From DAIQNV01 sp038748775 (lineage in GTDB: Bacteria > Planctomycetota > Phycisphaerae > Phycisphaerales > UBA1924): a DNA stretch of 64,000 nt. Positions 28,473-37,189 of this stretch are shown in pieces; the stretch's first letter is position 1; every line of letters begins with the position of its first letter. Both the position numbers and the translations under genes were made by a program. The notes beneath the pieces were generated by a model. It did no database searches and was not told the origin of the DNA. It saw only the letters and a list, made by a program, of their open reading frames with translations. The stretch spans positions 186,001 through 250,000 of the forward strand of contig JBCDIT010000004.1 in assembly GCA_038748775.1 (NCBI GenBank), written 5' to 3'.

Positions 28473-28877
28473 ATGCCGAGCGAGTTCGATCGTCCGCCAC
28501 ATCACGTCTCTGAAGTAAAGCGGGCATTCATCGATCACGGCTATCCGATGGAGCCCGGCATCGCCCATCTCCTCGATTCCGGTCTTCTCGGGAAGGGCAC
28601 AGAGTCTCCGCTGAATCCGTACTGCGCCGCCGTCGTCGAGTGCATGCCTTTGTCGGTCCGATTCCCGGATGCCGGTGTCGATCGCGAGGTCATCGTGTTC
28701 GCCCGGTCGGTGGCGAGCGATGACCTTGCGTGCGTCGAGAGGGAGACGCGGAGAGTATTTGAAGTCCACTACGACCTCAGCAACCCAGCCTGGCTCGACT
28801 GGGTAGCCGAATACGACGACTCCTGGGTTTGGCTTGAGAGCGTTGTTCGTTCACTTAAGACGTTTCACAAAGCGTAA
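28473..28877 (+). CDS. Hypothetical protein between kbl and a kbl 3' remnant
   Basis: A 134-residue soluble protein, not recognised. It has no signal peptide or membrane helix. It contains two Trp-rich stretches near the end (NPAWLDWVAEYDDSWVWLE) and a mid segment ECMPLSVRFPDAGVDREVIVF. It starts 10 bases after the kbl stop and ends just before a degenerate copy of the kbl 3' end, so it looks inserted at that site. Codon use is slightly less GC-biased than kbl. Confidence 0.6.
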   Translation: MPSEFDRPPHHVSEVKRAFIDHGYPMEPGIAHLLDSGLLGKGTESPLNPYCAAVVECMPLSVRFPDAGVDREVIVFARSVASDDLACVERETRRVFEVHYDLSNPAWLDWVAEYDDSWVWLESVVRSLKTFHKA

Positions 28878-28878
28878 G

Positions 28879-28995
28879 ATCGGGTTCGGGTAGTCTGTTG
28901 TGCCCGAGGGGGTGGCGAGGCTGAGGTTGCAAATCTCGGCGGCGGACACCGAGGAGCACATCGATGAACTGGTGGCTGCCCTTAGGCAGCTCTGA
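28879..28995 (+). pseudogene. Decayed duplicate of the kbl 3' end
   Basis: In one frame this reads IGFG-stop-SVVPEGVARLRLQISA, continuing DTEEHIDELVAALRQL and a stop. The last 39 codons of kbl read IGFGYPVVPEGAARLRIQMS…HTDEHIDALVEALKLL. The similarity is clear but diverged, with an in-frame stop after the fourth codon and no start. It is a relic of a second kbl copy or of a duplication made when the intervening gene entered. Confidence 0.8.
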
Positions 28996-29046
28996 GGGCA
29001 ACGAGCCGACCGTGGATCCAGCAGCTGGGCTTCGTTAGTATCTCCT

Positions 29047-30465
29047 ATGCGTTTTCTTGCTTCCCGAGCGCCGTCCGCGATCGGATTGCTCGTTGTCGCC
29101 AGTTCCGCCCTCTTTGTGGCAGCGACCGAAGCTCGCTCGACCGAGCCCAGGATCGATTATCTTGCCGCGCTCAACGCCGCGCGCCCGCCGTCCGCGCCCT
29201 CAGAACGAGCCGCCCTGCTGATCGAGGAAGCGAACGCAGCGATCCGGGCGCTCCGCAGCGCCGAGGCCCAGGCCCATCCCGACGATTCGGGGTGGATCAT
29301 GGTGTTTCCCGAGGACCGCGAGCAGCACCCCGCGGGGTATGACCGACTCCTCGCGAAGTCCGAGCACATAGTGGAGCGCGCACGCGAGGCTGCCTCTCGA
29401 TCGAGGCTCGGTGTGCAGTGGGGGTTCGCGACCCCGGCGCAGACCGTCGCGGAGACCCCGCTGTTCGAGGTCCTCGCACCGCATCTCGCCGAGATCCAAA
29501 GCCTCAGGAGATTGCTCGCTCTCGATGCGGACGCCGCGTTGCGTGCGGACGAGCCCGAACGAGCGTGCGAAGACCTCGTCGCCATCGCAAGACTCGCGCG
29601 GTTGCTCCACAAAGACGATCCGTTCGGGATATCGCTCATCGTCGCCAACGCGGTCCTGGCAAGGGGCAACCTGCACGTACGACAGATGCTCTCTGCCGAG
29701 CCGGAGTTCTTCACTCCGGACCACTTGCATCGCTTGTTCGAAGCATTTTCCTACGTCTTCCACGTCCGTGCGGACGCTGAGCTCCTCTTGTTTCAAGACT
29801 TCGCCCAACGCGTGTACGAGCCCAAGCCGGACGGACGTATCACACGTGAGGGCTACCGCCAGATTTGGACGCTAACCCAAGGCGGGCCACCGGACGACGA
29901 AGCGGTTGTTGAGACCGTGATGGCGTTCTTTCAGTCGCCGCAGTCACTGTCGTACTCAGAGACGATCGCCCGGTATCGTTCCGTTTGGAATCGGTTGGAT
30001 GTCGTGATGCGTCAGCCGACCCTCTCAGAGGATGACTGGCGAGAGTTTTCCTCTTCGAACCTCGCACGGCCGCTCGACGACCCGCTATCCGGATTTCTCT
30101 ACATCGACTTTACAAAGCTCATCGCGACGTACTACATCGCTCGCATGTCGACGGACGCGATGCTGGTCGTGCTCGCCGCACACCTGTGGCGGGCAGAGCA
30201 CGGGGCGTTCCCGCAGACGCTCGATCGACTAACGCCAACGCACCTCAAGTCGGTTCCAGTGGACCGGTTCACCGGGGACCCGATGGGCTACATCGTCGAG
30301 GACGGCCGCCTCACCGTGTATGTTGCTGGCTCAGATCGGGACGATGATCGCGGTCGGGCACCGAGCGGCGACGCTCATCAGTTCGCAACCGTGGGCGCAC
30401 TCAAATCCTTCGAGTCAATGCCGGACGGTGACTGGATCCTCTTCCCTGTGGACGAAGGCGATTAG
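29047..30465 (+). CDS. Exported hypothetical protein
   Basis: A 472-residue protein with an N-terminal signal-like segment (SAIGLLVVASSALFVAATEA). The body is mostly alpha-helical (long Ala/Arg/Leu stretches such as RRLLALDADAALRADEPERA), with no enzyme motif. The C-terminal ~90 residues (AHLWRAEHGAFPQTLDRLTP, then DRFTGDPMGYIVEDGRLTVY) resemble the tail of planctomycetal pseudopilin-like proteins. This pattern is common in large Planctomycetes proteins of unknown role. The upstream gene is the kbl remnant; a ~200 bp dispersed repeat follows immediately. Confidence 0.7.
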   Translation: MRFLASRAPSAIGLLVVASSALFVAATEARSTEPRIDYLAALNAARPPSAPSERAALLIEEANAAIRALRSAEAQAHPDDSGWIMVFPEDREQHPAGYDRLLAKSEHIVERAREAASRSRLGVQWGFATPAQTVAETPLFEVLAPHLAEIQSLRRLLALDADAALRADEPERACEDLVAIARLARLLHKDDPFGISLIVANAVLARGNLHVRQMLSAEPEFFTPDHLHRLFEAFSYVFHVRADAELLLFQDFAQRVYEPKPDGRITREGYRQIWTLTQGGPPDDEAVVETVMAFFQSPQSLSYSETIARYRSVWNRLDVVMRQPTLSEDDWREFSSSNLARPLDDPLSGFLYIDFTKLIATYYIARMSTDAMLVVLAAHLWRAEHGAFPQTLDRLTPTHLKSVPVDRFTGDPMGYIVEDGRLTVYVAGSDRDDDRGRAPSGDAHQFATVGALKSFESMPDGDWILFPVDEGD

Positions 30466-30468
30466 CCT

Positions 30469-30670
30469 GGTGCCGTGGTCTGAGCGAAGCGAAGCCCGCG
30501 ATCTCCTAACGTCGAACCATAACGGGCCGTCGCCTTCCGCATGAGCGATGGAGCACCGATCGTTACGCTGGAAGTTCGATGATGGTCAGACATCACGAAG
30601 ACCGTCCGCCGGTCGGGCCGTTGCTGACGCTCAGGGCTCGTCAATCGTGTGATCGATCGAGCGCTCACGC
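30469..30670 (+). repeat. ~200 bp dispersed repeat, copy 1
   Basis: It begins GGTGCCGTGGTCTGAGCGAA, four bases after the stop of the 29047 gene, and ends near GAGCGCTCACGC. It matches 32660-32868 in the same orientation over most of its length with many point differences and small indels. No plausible protein is encoded. The following ~290 bases to 30960 hold only a leader and ribosome-binding site for the next gene. Confidence 0.8.
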
Positions 30671-30960
30671 TCCTCGCTGCTCTTGATGCGGATCGGAAGT
30701 CGGGGATCCATCCCGATTCATCCAGCTTGCGACTGGTGTGGATGACCCAGGGTAAAACACAGCGATTATTGGACTGGGCATCTCTCGTGAGTTCAGGTTC
30801 ATCGGCGCAGAACCCAAATGCGTGGTTCACGTCGGCGGGTAGAACTTGGGCAAACGATCATACCGATGTTCATAGATATCACGTCGTGGTTCGACGTTTG
30901 CTCTTTCGTACGAGGCAGGCAGTGGATACGCTTCGTTTCCAACATGCCAAGGAGCGAGAT

Positions 30961-32646
30961 ATGAAGACCGCCTGCATCGCATCGATCGTGATCGCGTCGA
31001 CCGCGATGGCTCAGACTTCGGGAATCCCCTTCGAGGTCATCGTGCAGAGCAACACGCCGGCGCCAGGTGGGTTGCAGTTCGACTCCTTCGGCATCGACGA
31101 CGCGACCGTCGGTTCCAACCGGGCTGTGGCATTCTCGGCGCGCACGTCGAGTTCTGATTTCAGCACAACGCTGATCCGTCCCTTCACGCGCCAGGCAGGC
31201 GGCGCGCTCTCTGAGATCACGCTTCCGCTTCCCGTTCCCTTTGCGCTCTTCCCGACGATCCTGACGCCCCGTATCGATGACGACGGGCGTGTTCATGTTT
31301 TCGCACAGGTCACCGATACATTCGAGAACTTCTTCGCGGCAACCGACACGACCGGTACCGGTACTGCGAGCGTGGTCTTCCGCGAGACCGATCCGATTCC
31401 GACAACGGGCGAGGTGCCGTTCTCCTTGTTCTTCGGGACGAGGCCCGACTCGCTCGGTCGCTACGCCGTCAGCGCTCAGGCGTTTACAAACGTGCCTCCA
31501 TTCCAACTCGATGCTGCGTGGTACGCGACGCCCTCGGGGGTCGAGAGCTTGCTGCTCAGCGGGGATGAGATTGTCCCGGGTTCTGGCGTCACCATCGTGA
31601 ATCCGAGGGCCTCCGTTTCGTCGCTCGACCGGACCGCGAACGGCTACATCTCGCGTGGGGGCTTCGGCATCCCGGGCGAACCGAGCGGCGATCCGAACGA
31701 GAGCGGGTTCGCGCTTGTTCTCGACGGGGTTCCGTTGCTTGATAGCCCGAACTTCGACGAGGGCGACACCCTTCCGGGGTTCGGGGGTCGGACGTTCAGA
31801 GTGGACTTCATCGATGCCAGCTTCTTCAACAACGCCGGTGCGTTCGCCGTGAGTCCTCGGAACGCACTGGTCTCGGCGACTGTGAGCGTCGTGGGCGATC
31901 CAGACGCCGAGTTTCTCGGAGGCTTCGTGCTCGTTGATGACCAGTTCGGCGCTCGGGTGATCGCAGTAGGTGACTTGCCAATCCAAGGCACGACCTTTAC
32001 CGATGACGTGCTCATCCAGCGGGCGCAGCTCAGCGATGACGGCCGACGAGTGTTCATCCGGGGGTTCGATCTCAAGACGGACGACGTTGTGCTGCTGTAT
32101 GCCGACGTCGATGGTGTCGAGTTCCCGGACTTTGAGGCGCTCACCGAGTCAGACTTCGTCACGCTCGACCCCAACAGTTTCTTCGGGGGCATGACCGACG
32201 ACGGTCGCGCTTACATCGCGTTCAATCAGATCGATCCCGACGTCGGCATCATCCGCGACACCATCGTTTGTGAAGACGGGTACGGAAACCTCAGGCAAGT
32301 CGTCTCGTGGGGCGACCGGCCGGCGATCCCCGGGTTCTACTCCGAAGGCAACGAGTTTGTTGGGAGCATCGAACTCCCCGGTGACGAGCGGGTGACCAAC
32401 CGTTGTGGGAGCATCCTCGTCAAACTGGCCGGCGGATTCAGCAGCAACGGTCGCAACACGGCGATGCTCCGCTACGACCTACCTCACCCCGATCGCGACT
32501 GTTCGGGCGACCTCACGTCGCAGGATGTCCTGCTGTTCTTGAGCCTCGCCGAGTCGGGCAGCCTGGAAGCCGATGCGAACGGCGACGGAGAGGTGAACTT
32601 CTTCGACACGCTGCTCCAAATCGGCGTTGTCGAAGCGGCGAACTGA
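30961..32646 (+). CDS. Secreted protein with EF-hand-type dockerin tail
   Basis: A 561-residue protein. The ATG at 30961 has AAGGAG upstream and gives a short signal peptide (MKTACIASIVIASTAMAQ); the longer frame upstream is not coding. The body resembles planctomycetal secreted proteins with beta-propeller-like repeats (units around DDDGRVHVFAQVTD, SLDRTANGYISRGGFG and SDDGRRVFIRGFD). The C-terminus DCSGDLTSQDVLLFLSLAES…DANGDGEVNFFDTLLQIG has two Ca-binding-loop motifs typical of dockerin type I. The protein is probably attached to the surface or to a partner. The gene lies between two direct copies of a ~200 bp repeat. Confidence 0.8.
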   Translation: MKTACIASIVIASTAMAQTSGIPFEVIVQSNTPAPGGLQFDSFGIDDATVGSNRAVAFSARTSSSDFSTTLIRPFTRQAGGALSEITLPLPVPFALFPTILTPRIDDDGRVHVFAQVTDTFENFFAATDTTGTGTASVVFRETDPIPTTGEVPFSLFFGTRPDSLGRYAVSAQAFTNVPPFQLDAAWYATPSGVESLLLSGDEIVPGSGVTIVNPRASVSSLDRTANGYISRGGFGIPGEPSGDPNESGFALVLDGVPLLDSPNFDEGDTLPGFGGRTFRVDFIDASFFNNAGAFAVSPRNALVSATVSVVGDPDAEFLGGFVLVDDQFGARVIAVGDLPIQGTTFTDDVLIQRAQLSDDGRRVFIRGFDLKTDDVVLLYADVDGVEFPDFEALTESDFVTLDPNSFFGGMTDDGRAYIAFNQIDPDVGIIRDTIVCEDGYGNLRQVVSWGDRPAIPGFYSEGNEFVGSIELPGDERVTNRCGSILVKLAGGFSSNGRNTAMLRYDLPHPDRDCSGDLTSQDVLLFLSLAESGSLEADANGDGEVNFFDTLLQIGVVEAAN

Positions 32647-32659
32647 TTGGATGTCGCTG

Positions 32660-32868
32660 GGTGCCGTGGTCTGAGCGAAGCGAAGCCCACGAACGCCCAA
32701 CGTCGACCCGCACTGTGACGGTCGCCGTCCGCATGACCGATGGAGCCCCGACCGTGAGGGAGGGGCCGGAAGTTCGACGACGGTCAAACATCACCGAGAC
32801 CGTCCGTCGGCCGGCCCGTCGCTGACGCTCGGGGTTCCTCAGTCGTGTGATCGAGCGCGTGCTCACGC
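32660..32868 (+). repeat. ~200 bp dispersed repeat, copy 2
   Basis: It is the second copy of the element at 30469-30670, in the same orientation, starting 14 bases after the dockerin-protein stop. Shared blocks include GGTGCCGTGGTCTGAGCGAA, a block near GGAAGTTCGA, GCTGACGCTC, and GTGTGATCGA close to the end. Its end overlaps the last codons of the convergent AraC-type gene. Confidence 0.8.
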
Positions 32869-33705
32869 CACCGGCATCCACACCTCGGTCCGCAGGTCCT
32901 CAGGCTCCGTCTTCCGCGGATCCGTCAGGTACACCTCCATCGACGGAGGATCCCCGAGCGTCCACTGCTTTCCACTGATCGCCTCTGACGCCACCTGCGC
33001 ACACAAGCCGGCGTACGTCTCGCCGATGGTCTCGAACGAACCCTCGTGCACCCCCACGGCGTACGTCCCGCCAGCGAGGTCCTTCGATCTGACCTCGCCC
33101 TTCACCTTTGCTTTGGCGTCGACGACCATGCACGCCTCGTACCGCAGGCGCTCCGCCGGGGTCACGTCGGGGTCGTCGAAGCACAGGCCGAACGTGTCGG
33201 GCTTCCCGAACATCATTTTCGTCCAACCCCATTTCATAAGGGTTGCCCAGGCCGTGCCGACCTCGCCGTAGGGACCCTCGTGCCGCACAAACGCGATTCG
33301 GCACGGCTCACGCCGCTCGATCCGAAGTTCCATCGCCATGACCTCCTTGGCTCGCTCGGCGATCACCGAGCGTCGTTCTTCGCGGAACACGCTGGGCGCC
33401 ACGCCGAACCTCGCTTTGAATGCCCTTGTGAATCCCTCGTGCGACTCGAATCCGGCGTCGAGCGCGACGCGCACGATCTCGTCATCACCGCCGACCAGGC
33501 GCGACGCGGCCCGTTCGAGTCTGAGCCGGCGCGCGTGGGCCGCGTCGGTCTCGCCGACCGCGGCCCGGAAGAGCCTGTGAAAGTGAAACTCCGAGAAGTG
33601 GGCCGTCGCGGCGAGTTGCTCAAGGGTGAGCTTCTCGTCGAGCCGTGATTCGACCAGGGCCCGGGCCCGCCCGATCCGCTCTCGCCAGTCGTTCGCGTCC
33701 GTCAT
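32863..33705 (-). CDS. AraC-family regulator with GyrI-like effector domain
   Basis: Residues ~8-105 carry the paired AraC helix-turn-helix (LTLEQLAATAHFSEFHFHRL, then VALDAGFESHEGFTRAFK and FGVAPSVFR). Residues ~125-280 form a GyrI-like/SOUL-type small-molecule-binding domain (EGPYGEVGTAWATLMKWG, LRYEACMVVDAKAKVKGEV, GTYAVGVHEGS). This Rob/SbmC-like architecture usually senses hydrophobic or cationic compounds. The 280-residue length is normal. The target genes are unknown. Confidence 0.93.
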   Translation of the reverse strand: MTDANDWRERIGRARALVESRLDEKLTLEQLAATAHFSEFHFHRLFRAAVGETDAAHARRLRLERAASRLVGGDDEIVRVALDAGFESHEGFTRAFKARFGVAPSVFREERRSVIAERAKEVMAMELRIERREPCRIAFVRHEGPYGEVGTAWATLMKWGWTKMMFGKPDTFGLCFDDPDVTPAERLRYEACMVVDAKAKVKGEVRSKDLAGGTYAVGVHEGSFETIGETYAGLCAQVASEAISGKQWTLGDPPSMEVYLTDPRKTEPEDLRTEVWMPVA

Positions 33706-33843
33706 GGACGTCAGTATCCAGATCGCACCGGCTCACGCTTGACCATCCTTGCGGACTTTCCGCTTTGACGAACGGGTCGAGCTTCGAAGACCGAACAAAC
33801 GTCTGGCGTTCTGCACCAAGTCACGCCACACTGTGGGACCGCC

Positions 33844-34347
33844 ATGGACCTTCTGCCCGACGATCCTATTTGCGAGCGGTGCACCTACCCGCTTCTCCCG
33901 CCCGACCGGGGCAAGTGCCCCGAGTGCGGCCACGAGGGCACCTTCGACACCACCGCGGCGCGGGTGAGGCGGGGCCGGTGGATGGGGGTGATCCTCCTCC
34001 TGTCGAGCGTTCTGTTGAGCGTGTCGCTCAACGCCCTCATCATGGAGTTCATCCATCCGTTGGTCGTCGGGCGACAGAACGCGTACCGCTGGGTCTACCG
34101 GGCACAGGGGACGCCCAACACGCCGGCGGTTGTGATCGCGAATGAGTTCCGGTTTGTTCCCACGATCGTCTTGGTTGCCGGAGTTATTGGAGCCGTCGCG
34201 TTGTTCCTCCGTGCGGGCTGGCTCGCCGAACGAACGCGGACCACGCGCCGTCTCACGCTCTTGACGTGCCTGGCGCCGTACTACTCGGGGGGATTGATCC
34301 TGATCGGGTATTTCCTTTACCTGTCCACGAAAGACACGATCCCGTGA
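33844..34347 (+). CDS. Zinc-ribbon membrane protein, unknown function
   Basis: A 167-residue protein. The N-terminus carries a zinc ribbon with two CxxC pairs (CERC and CPEC, residues ~10-30) of a type common in Planctomycetes membrane proteins. Three hydrophobic helices follow (ILLLSSVLLSVSLNALIM, TIVLVAGVIGAVALFL and the final GGLILIGYFLYL). No catalytic residue is seen. It sits alone between the AraC-type gene and a small lipoprotein. Confidence 0.75.
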   Translation: MDLLPDDPICERCTYPLLPPDRGKCPECGHEGTFDTTAARVRRGRWMGVILLLSSVLLSVSLNALIMEFIHPLVVGRQNAYRWVYRAQGTPNTPAVVIANEFRFVPTIVLVAGVIGAVALFLRAGWLAERTRTTRRLTLLTCLAPYYSGGLILIGYFLYLSTKDTIP

Positions 34348-34444
34348 AACGCGTCGGCTCACGCTCCCAAAGCACCAATGGCCCGACGAAGATCACCGGG
34401 TTCACCGAGAAACGCTTTACGCGAACCGAAGAAACGAGAACGCG

Positions 34445-34801
34445 ATGACATCGAAGACACGCTGGATCCCCGCCGCGGCCCTCGCGCTCTGCTGCCTCGC
34501 AGGCTGTGGTGTGTCCGACGCCGGCAAGACGACGCTCGCCCCCGGAGAGTCGGCTTCGTGGCGACTCGAGGGCAAAGAGATCGAGTTCGAAGTCCGCAAC
34601 ACCGGGCCGGCCCTCGTGGAGGTCACCGGGCCGGCGAACAAGCCATTCACACTCGCTGACTCGGACATGGTCTCGAAGAGCCACTCCAACTCGGACAAGA
34701 CGATGGAGCACCGGTACGAGATCGTGAACCTTGGCGATGAAGACGCCACGATCCGGTGGAAGTACTGCGCGTCATCGGGCGCATCGCACTCGTCCGACTA
34801 A
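34445..34801 (+). CDS. Small lipoprotein, unknown function
   Basis: A 118-residue protein with a lipoprotein signal peptide and lipobox LAGC (Cys near residue 21). The mature part is a short beta-rich domain (SWRLEGKEIEFEVRNTGPAL, EHRYEIVNLGDEDATIRWKY). No family is recognised. It converges on the binding-protein lipoprotein gene at 34814. Confidence 0.75.
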   Translation: MTSKTRWIPAAALALCCLAGCGVSDAGKTTLAPGESASWRLEGKEIEFEVRNTGPALVEVTGPANKPFTLADSDMVSKSHSNSDKTMEHRYEIVNLGDEDATIRWKYCASSGASHSSD

Positions 34802-34813
34802 CGAACGACGGGG

Positions 34814-35782
34814 TTAATCTGCCCAGCGTTCAAGCACGCTCGAAAGCTCATCAGCGAAGGTGACCATCGACAAACTGGGCAGGAACGCCAACGGATCGTC
34901 GATCGTCGCGAGCCTCGCGGCCGAGACCGCCGGCAAGGGGAGTTCGCCGATCGCCCCGAGCCGAGAGCGTGTTGCCTCGGCGCCGTTGTCGCCCGATGGT
35001 TCGCCCACCGCCCGCGGTTGAATCAGGACAATCGCGGCAGGGGCGAGCCCGAGCACGTCTTCTGCATCGAGTTCCATCCACGCCGCCCCCTCGGTGATCG
35101 CCGATATGGCGCCGAGCCGTACGAGGATGTCGTGGTGAAAGCTCCCGGGGCCGACCGCCGCCGGAGGATCGACGCTCGCGAGCAGAAGCACCGGTCCGAT
35201 CGATGCGGCGCCCTCGACCGGTCGCATTGCCTTGGCGAGTTCGGCGCTCGGAAGCTCTCGACCAAGCCTTGCCGAAGGATCGTCGAACGCGGCCATCCCG
35301 GGCACGCCGCTCGGCCCCGGTTCTGCATCGGCGTTGAAGTCCGCGGCCCCGAACGCGAGCGCGAGGTCGTCCGCGGTTCTCGCCACGTCGTCGATGGTTC
35401 GCAGGGCGAACGTGCGGACGATCCAGCCTCGATCGGCGGCGATGTCTTCGAGGCGTTTGGGTACACCCCTTGCGCTCTCTTCGATGAGCACGTGCGTGGG
35501 TTCGGTCAAGAGCAATCGTTCGTAGTCGATCGCTTCGTTGTGTCCAACCGCCTGGATGTCATCGCCCAGCACCATGTCGAAGTCATGCTTGGCAACGACG
35601 AGATCGCCCAGGCCCAGATCGTCGAGCGTCGCGGCCAGGGCGGGGCTGAGCACCGCGAGGCGAGCCTCGGTGTCCTTCGAGGTGTCGGGGCCTTCGGCCG
35701 CCGAGCCGGGTGCCGGCGCACGGTTGCACGACACGAGGCCGACGACGAGTAGACACGCGAGTGCAAGGGAAGGCCGTCTCAT
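34814..35782 (-). CDS. BtuF/FepB-like periplasmic binding lipoprotein
   Basis: A 322-residue solute-binding protein for an ABC importer of the cobalamin/siderophore/heme class. The ATG at 35782 gives a lipoprotein signal peptide with lipobox VGLVSC. Class-III motifs include VLSPALAATLDDLGLGDLVV, VGHNEAIDYERLLLTEPTHV and a long linker helix (~TIDDVARTADDLALAFG). No permease or ATPase lies beside it in the window. It starts two bases after the upstream gene ends, so the two are co-transcribed. The ligand is not predictable. Confidence 0.82.
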   Translation of the reverse strand: MRRPSLALACLLVVGLVSCNRAPAPGSAAEGPDTSKDTEARLAVLSPALAATLDDLGLGDLVVAKHDFDMVLGDDIQAVGHNEAIDYERLLLTEPTHVLIEESARGVPKRLEDIAADRGWIVRTFALRTIDDVARTADDLALAFGAADFNADAEPGPSGVPGMAAFDDPSARLGRELPSAELAKAMRPVEGAASIGPVLLLASVDPPAAVGPGSFHHDILVRLGAISAITEGAAWMELDAEDVLGLAPAAIVLIQPRAVGEPSGDNGAEATRSRLGAIGELPLPAVSAARLATIDDPLAFLPSLSMVTFADELSSVLERWAD

Positions 35783-35784
35783 GG

Positions 35785-37131
35785 TCAGACTCCGAAGACC
35801 GCGTCGATCCGGCCTTTCAGTTCGGCAAGATCTGTGTCGGCGTGAAGCCACCAGGACCAGGTGCGATCGCTGGCGATATCCGAGTCGTGCTTCAACGCTC
35901 GGAGCCCGTCGATCTCCCGGTCGAGAGCCTCGAGTCGATCCGCATTGACCCTGCGATGCTCCGATTCGAACGTGTGCAACGCGTGGAACAGACGTTGGCG
36001 CTCGGGTGATCGGCGCGGCGCCGCTTGGATGGCGCGTACGAGATCCTCGCGTTTGCGCTCGGCTTCGTCGTCACCCACGAGCCCTGGGCGGTACCTCGCG
36101 GTGTGAGCTCGCCATGCCGCGTTCTGGAACTCGCTATCGCTCACGAGCGTGACGTCGCCGAGAGTGCTTGGACCGAGACGGAGTGTCGCGGTCGCCATCG
36201 CGGTCGGTGCAAGAGGCATGGTCGTACCGAGCCAATCCGAGATCCACCCTTCGGTGACCTTGTCGTAGAGCGCGCCGCCGGTGCCGTGGACGAAAAGATC
36301 GCACGCGGCCGAGCGGAGGACCGCGGTCGTCATGAGTGCCCGGGGCGCGAGCAGATTCTTGGGCATATTCGAGATCTTGTCGCTCCACACACGAAGGCCG
36401 CCCTGCGATGGCCCGAGACTCCTCCATAGAGGTAGCTCGAACCTGACCAACTTGCGACGGATGAGGTGCCACGCCTTCTCGAAGGATATGTTCCGTTCTT
36501 CTGCGTGCGCCAGGATCTCCGAGCAGCTGTACGTAGCGTCCAGCGAGCTGACGCGCGCCTTTGGATATCGTTCAGCCGCGTCGTTGTACGCAAGGAAACA
36601 CGCGAGGGGATCGGAGATCATGCGATTCACGAGCGAGTCGAACGCGTCGAGTCGCGACAGCTCGCTCGCGTACAAGAGCTTCGGTGGTGGTGTACCGAGC
36701 CGTCCCCGAAGCAACTCGGTGTTTGCGATCGCGACCTGCGCGTCTTCAGTCGCGGCGGTGGGAAGGGCGTTGGCGAGTTCGCGCTCGACGTCGTCGATCC
36801 CGGGAGGGGGATTCGTCCGCGGGAATTTCAGGCTCGCGTGCGAGGGCAAGCTCTTAAGGAGCCAATTCCGGCCCGGTTCGAACACCTCGCGGACGAGGCC
36901 GTTCGGTCCACGCCGGGGCCACTCGATCCGAAGACCGGAGGAAAATGACGTGTCAATGACGATCCACGCGGCGCACGCCCCCGTCCGCCGCGCCAACGCA
37001 TCGATCGCGAGCTGCTTGGCCAAGATCCCCGGGTGCCAGAACCCCGCCTGGTGACCCGACATGACGATCGGTCGGTCGGTCGGCAGCCCGAGCGCCGCTC
37101 GTGCTTCTTTCTGTTCGTCGTTGATCGACAC
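35785..37131 (-). CDS. Conserved hypothetical protein with GHQ…WHPG motif (weak BshC resemblance)
   Basis: Likely 448 residues if the GTG at 37131 is used; earlier in-frame codons would overlap the upstream glycosyltransferase. The N-terminal motif SGHQAGFWHPGILAKQLAID recalls the GQQ…K region of BshC, the cysteine-adding enzyme of bacillithiol synthesis. The mid motif RALMTTAVLRSAACDLFVHGTGG fits a Rossmann-like site, and the C-terminus is a long helical hairpin (ESEHRRVNADRLEALDREI), also like BshC. The resemblance is weak and the enzyme activity unproven. It lies between a GT2 gene and a binding lipoprotein in one operon. Confidence 0.65.
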   Translation of the reverse strand: MSINDEQKEARAALGLPTDRPIVMSGHQAGFWHPGILAKQLAIDALARRTGACAAWIVIDTSFSSGLRIEWPRRGPNGLVREVFEPGRNWLLKSLPSHASLKFPRTNPPPGIDDVERELANALPTAATEDAQVAIANTELLRGRLGTPPPKLLYASELSRLDAFDSLVNRMISDPLACFLAYNDAAERYPKARVSSLDATYSCSEILAHAEERNISFEKAWHLIRRKLVRFELPLWRSLGPSQGGLRVWSDKISNMPKNLLAPRALMTTAVLRSAACDLFVHGTGGALYDKVTEGWISDWLGTTMPLAPTAMATATLRLGPSTLGDVTLVSDSEFQNAAWRAHTARYRPGLVGDDEAERKREDLVRAIQAAPRRSPERQRLFHALHTFESEHRRVNADRLEALDREIDGLRALKHDSDIASDRTWSWWLHADTDLAELKGRIDAVFGV

Positions 37132-37189
37132 GTGCTCAAGCGCTCGAATCCAACCCGAGGGGTCGGGCTCGAGCGTGATGCTCAGCCGG

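Noticed and set aside
30649..30960. Upstream extension of the dockerin-protein frame
   Set aside because: The signal peptide and AAGGAG site are at 30961; the upstream part overlaps the dispersed repeat.
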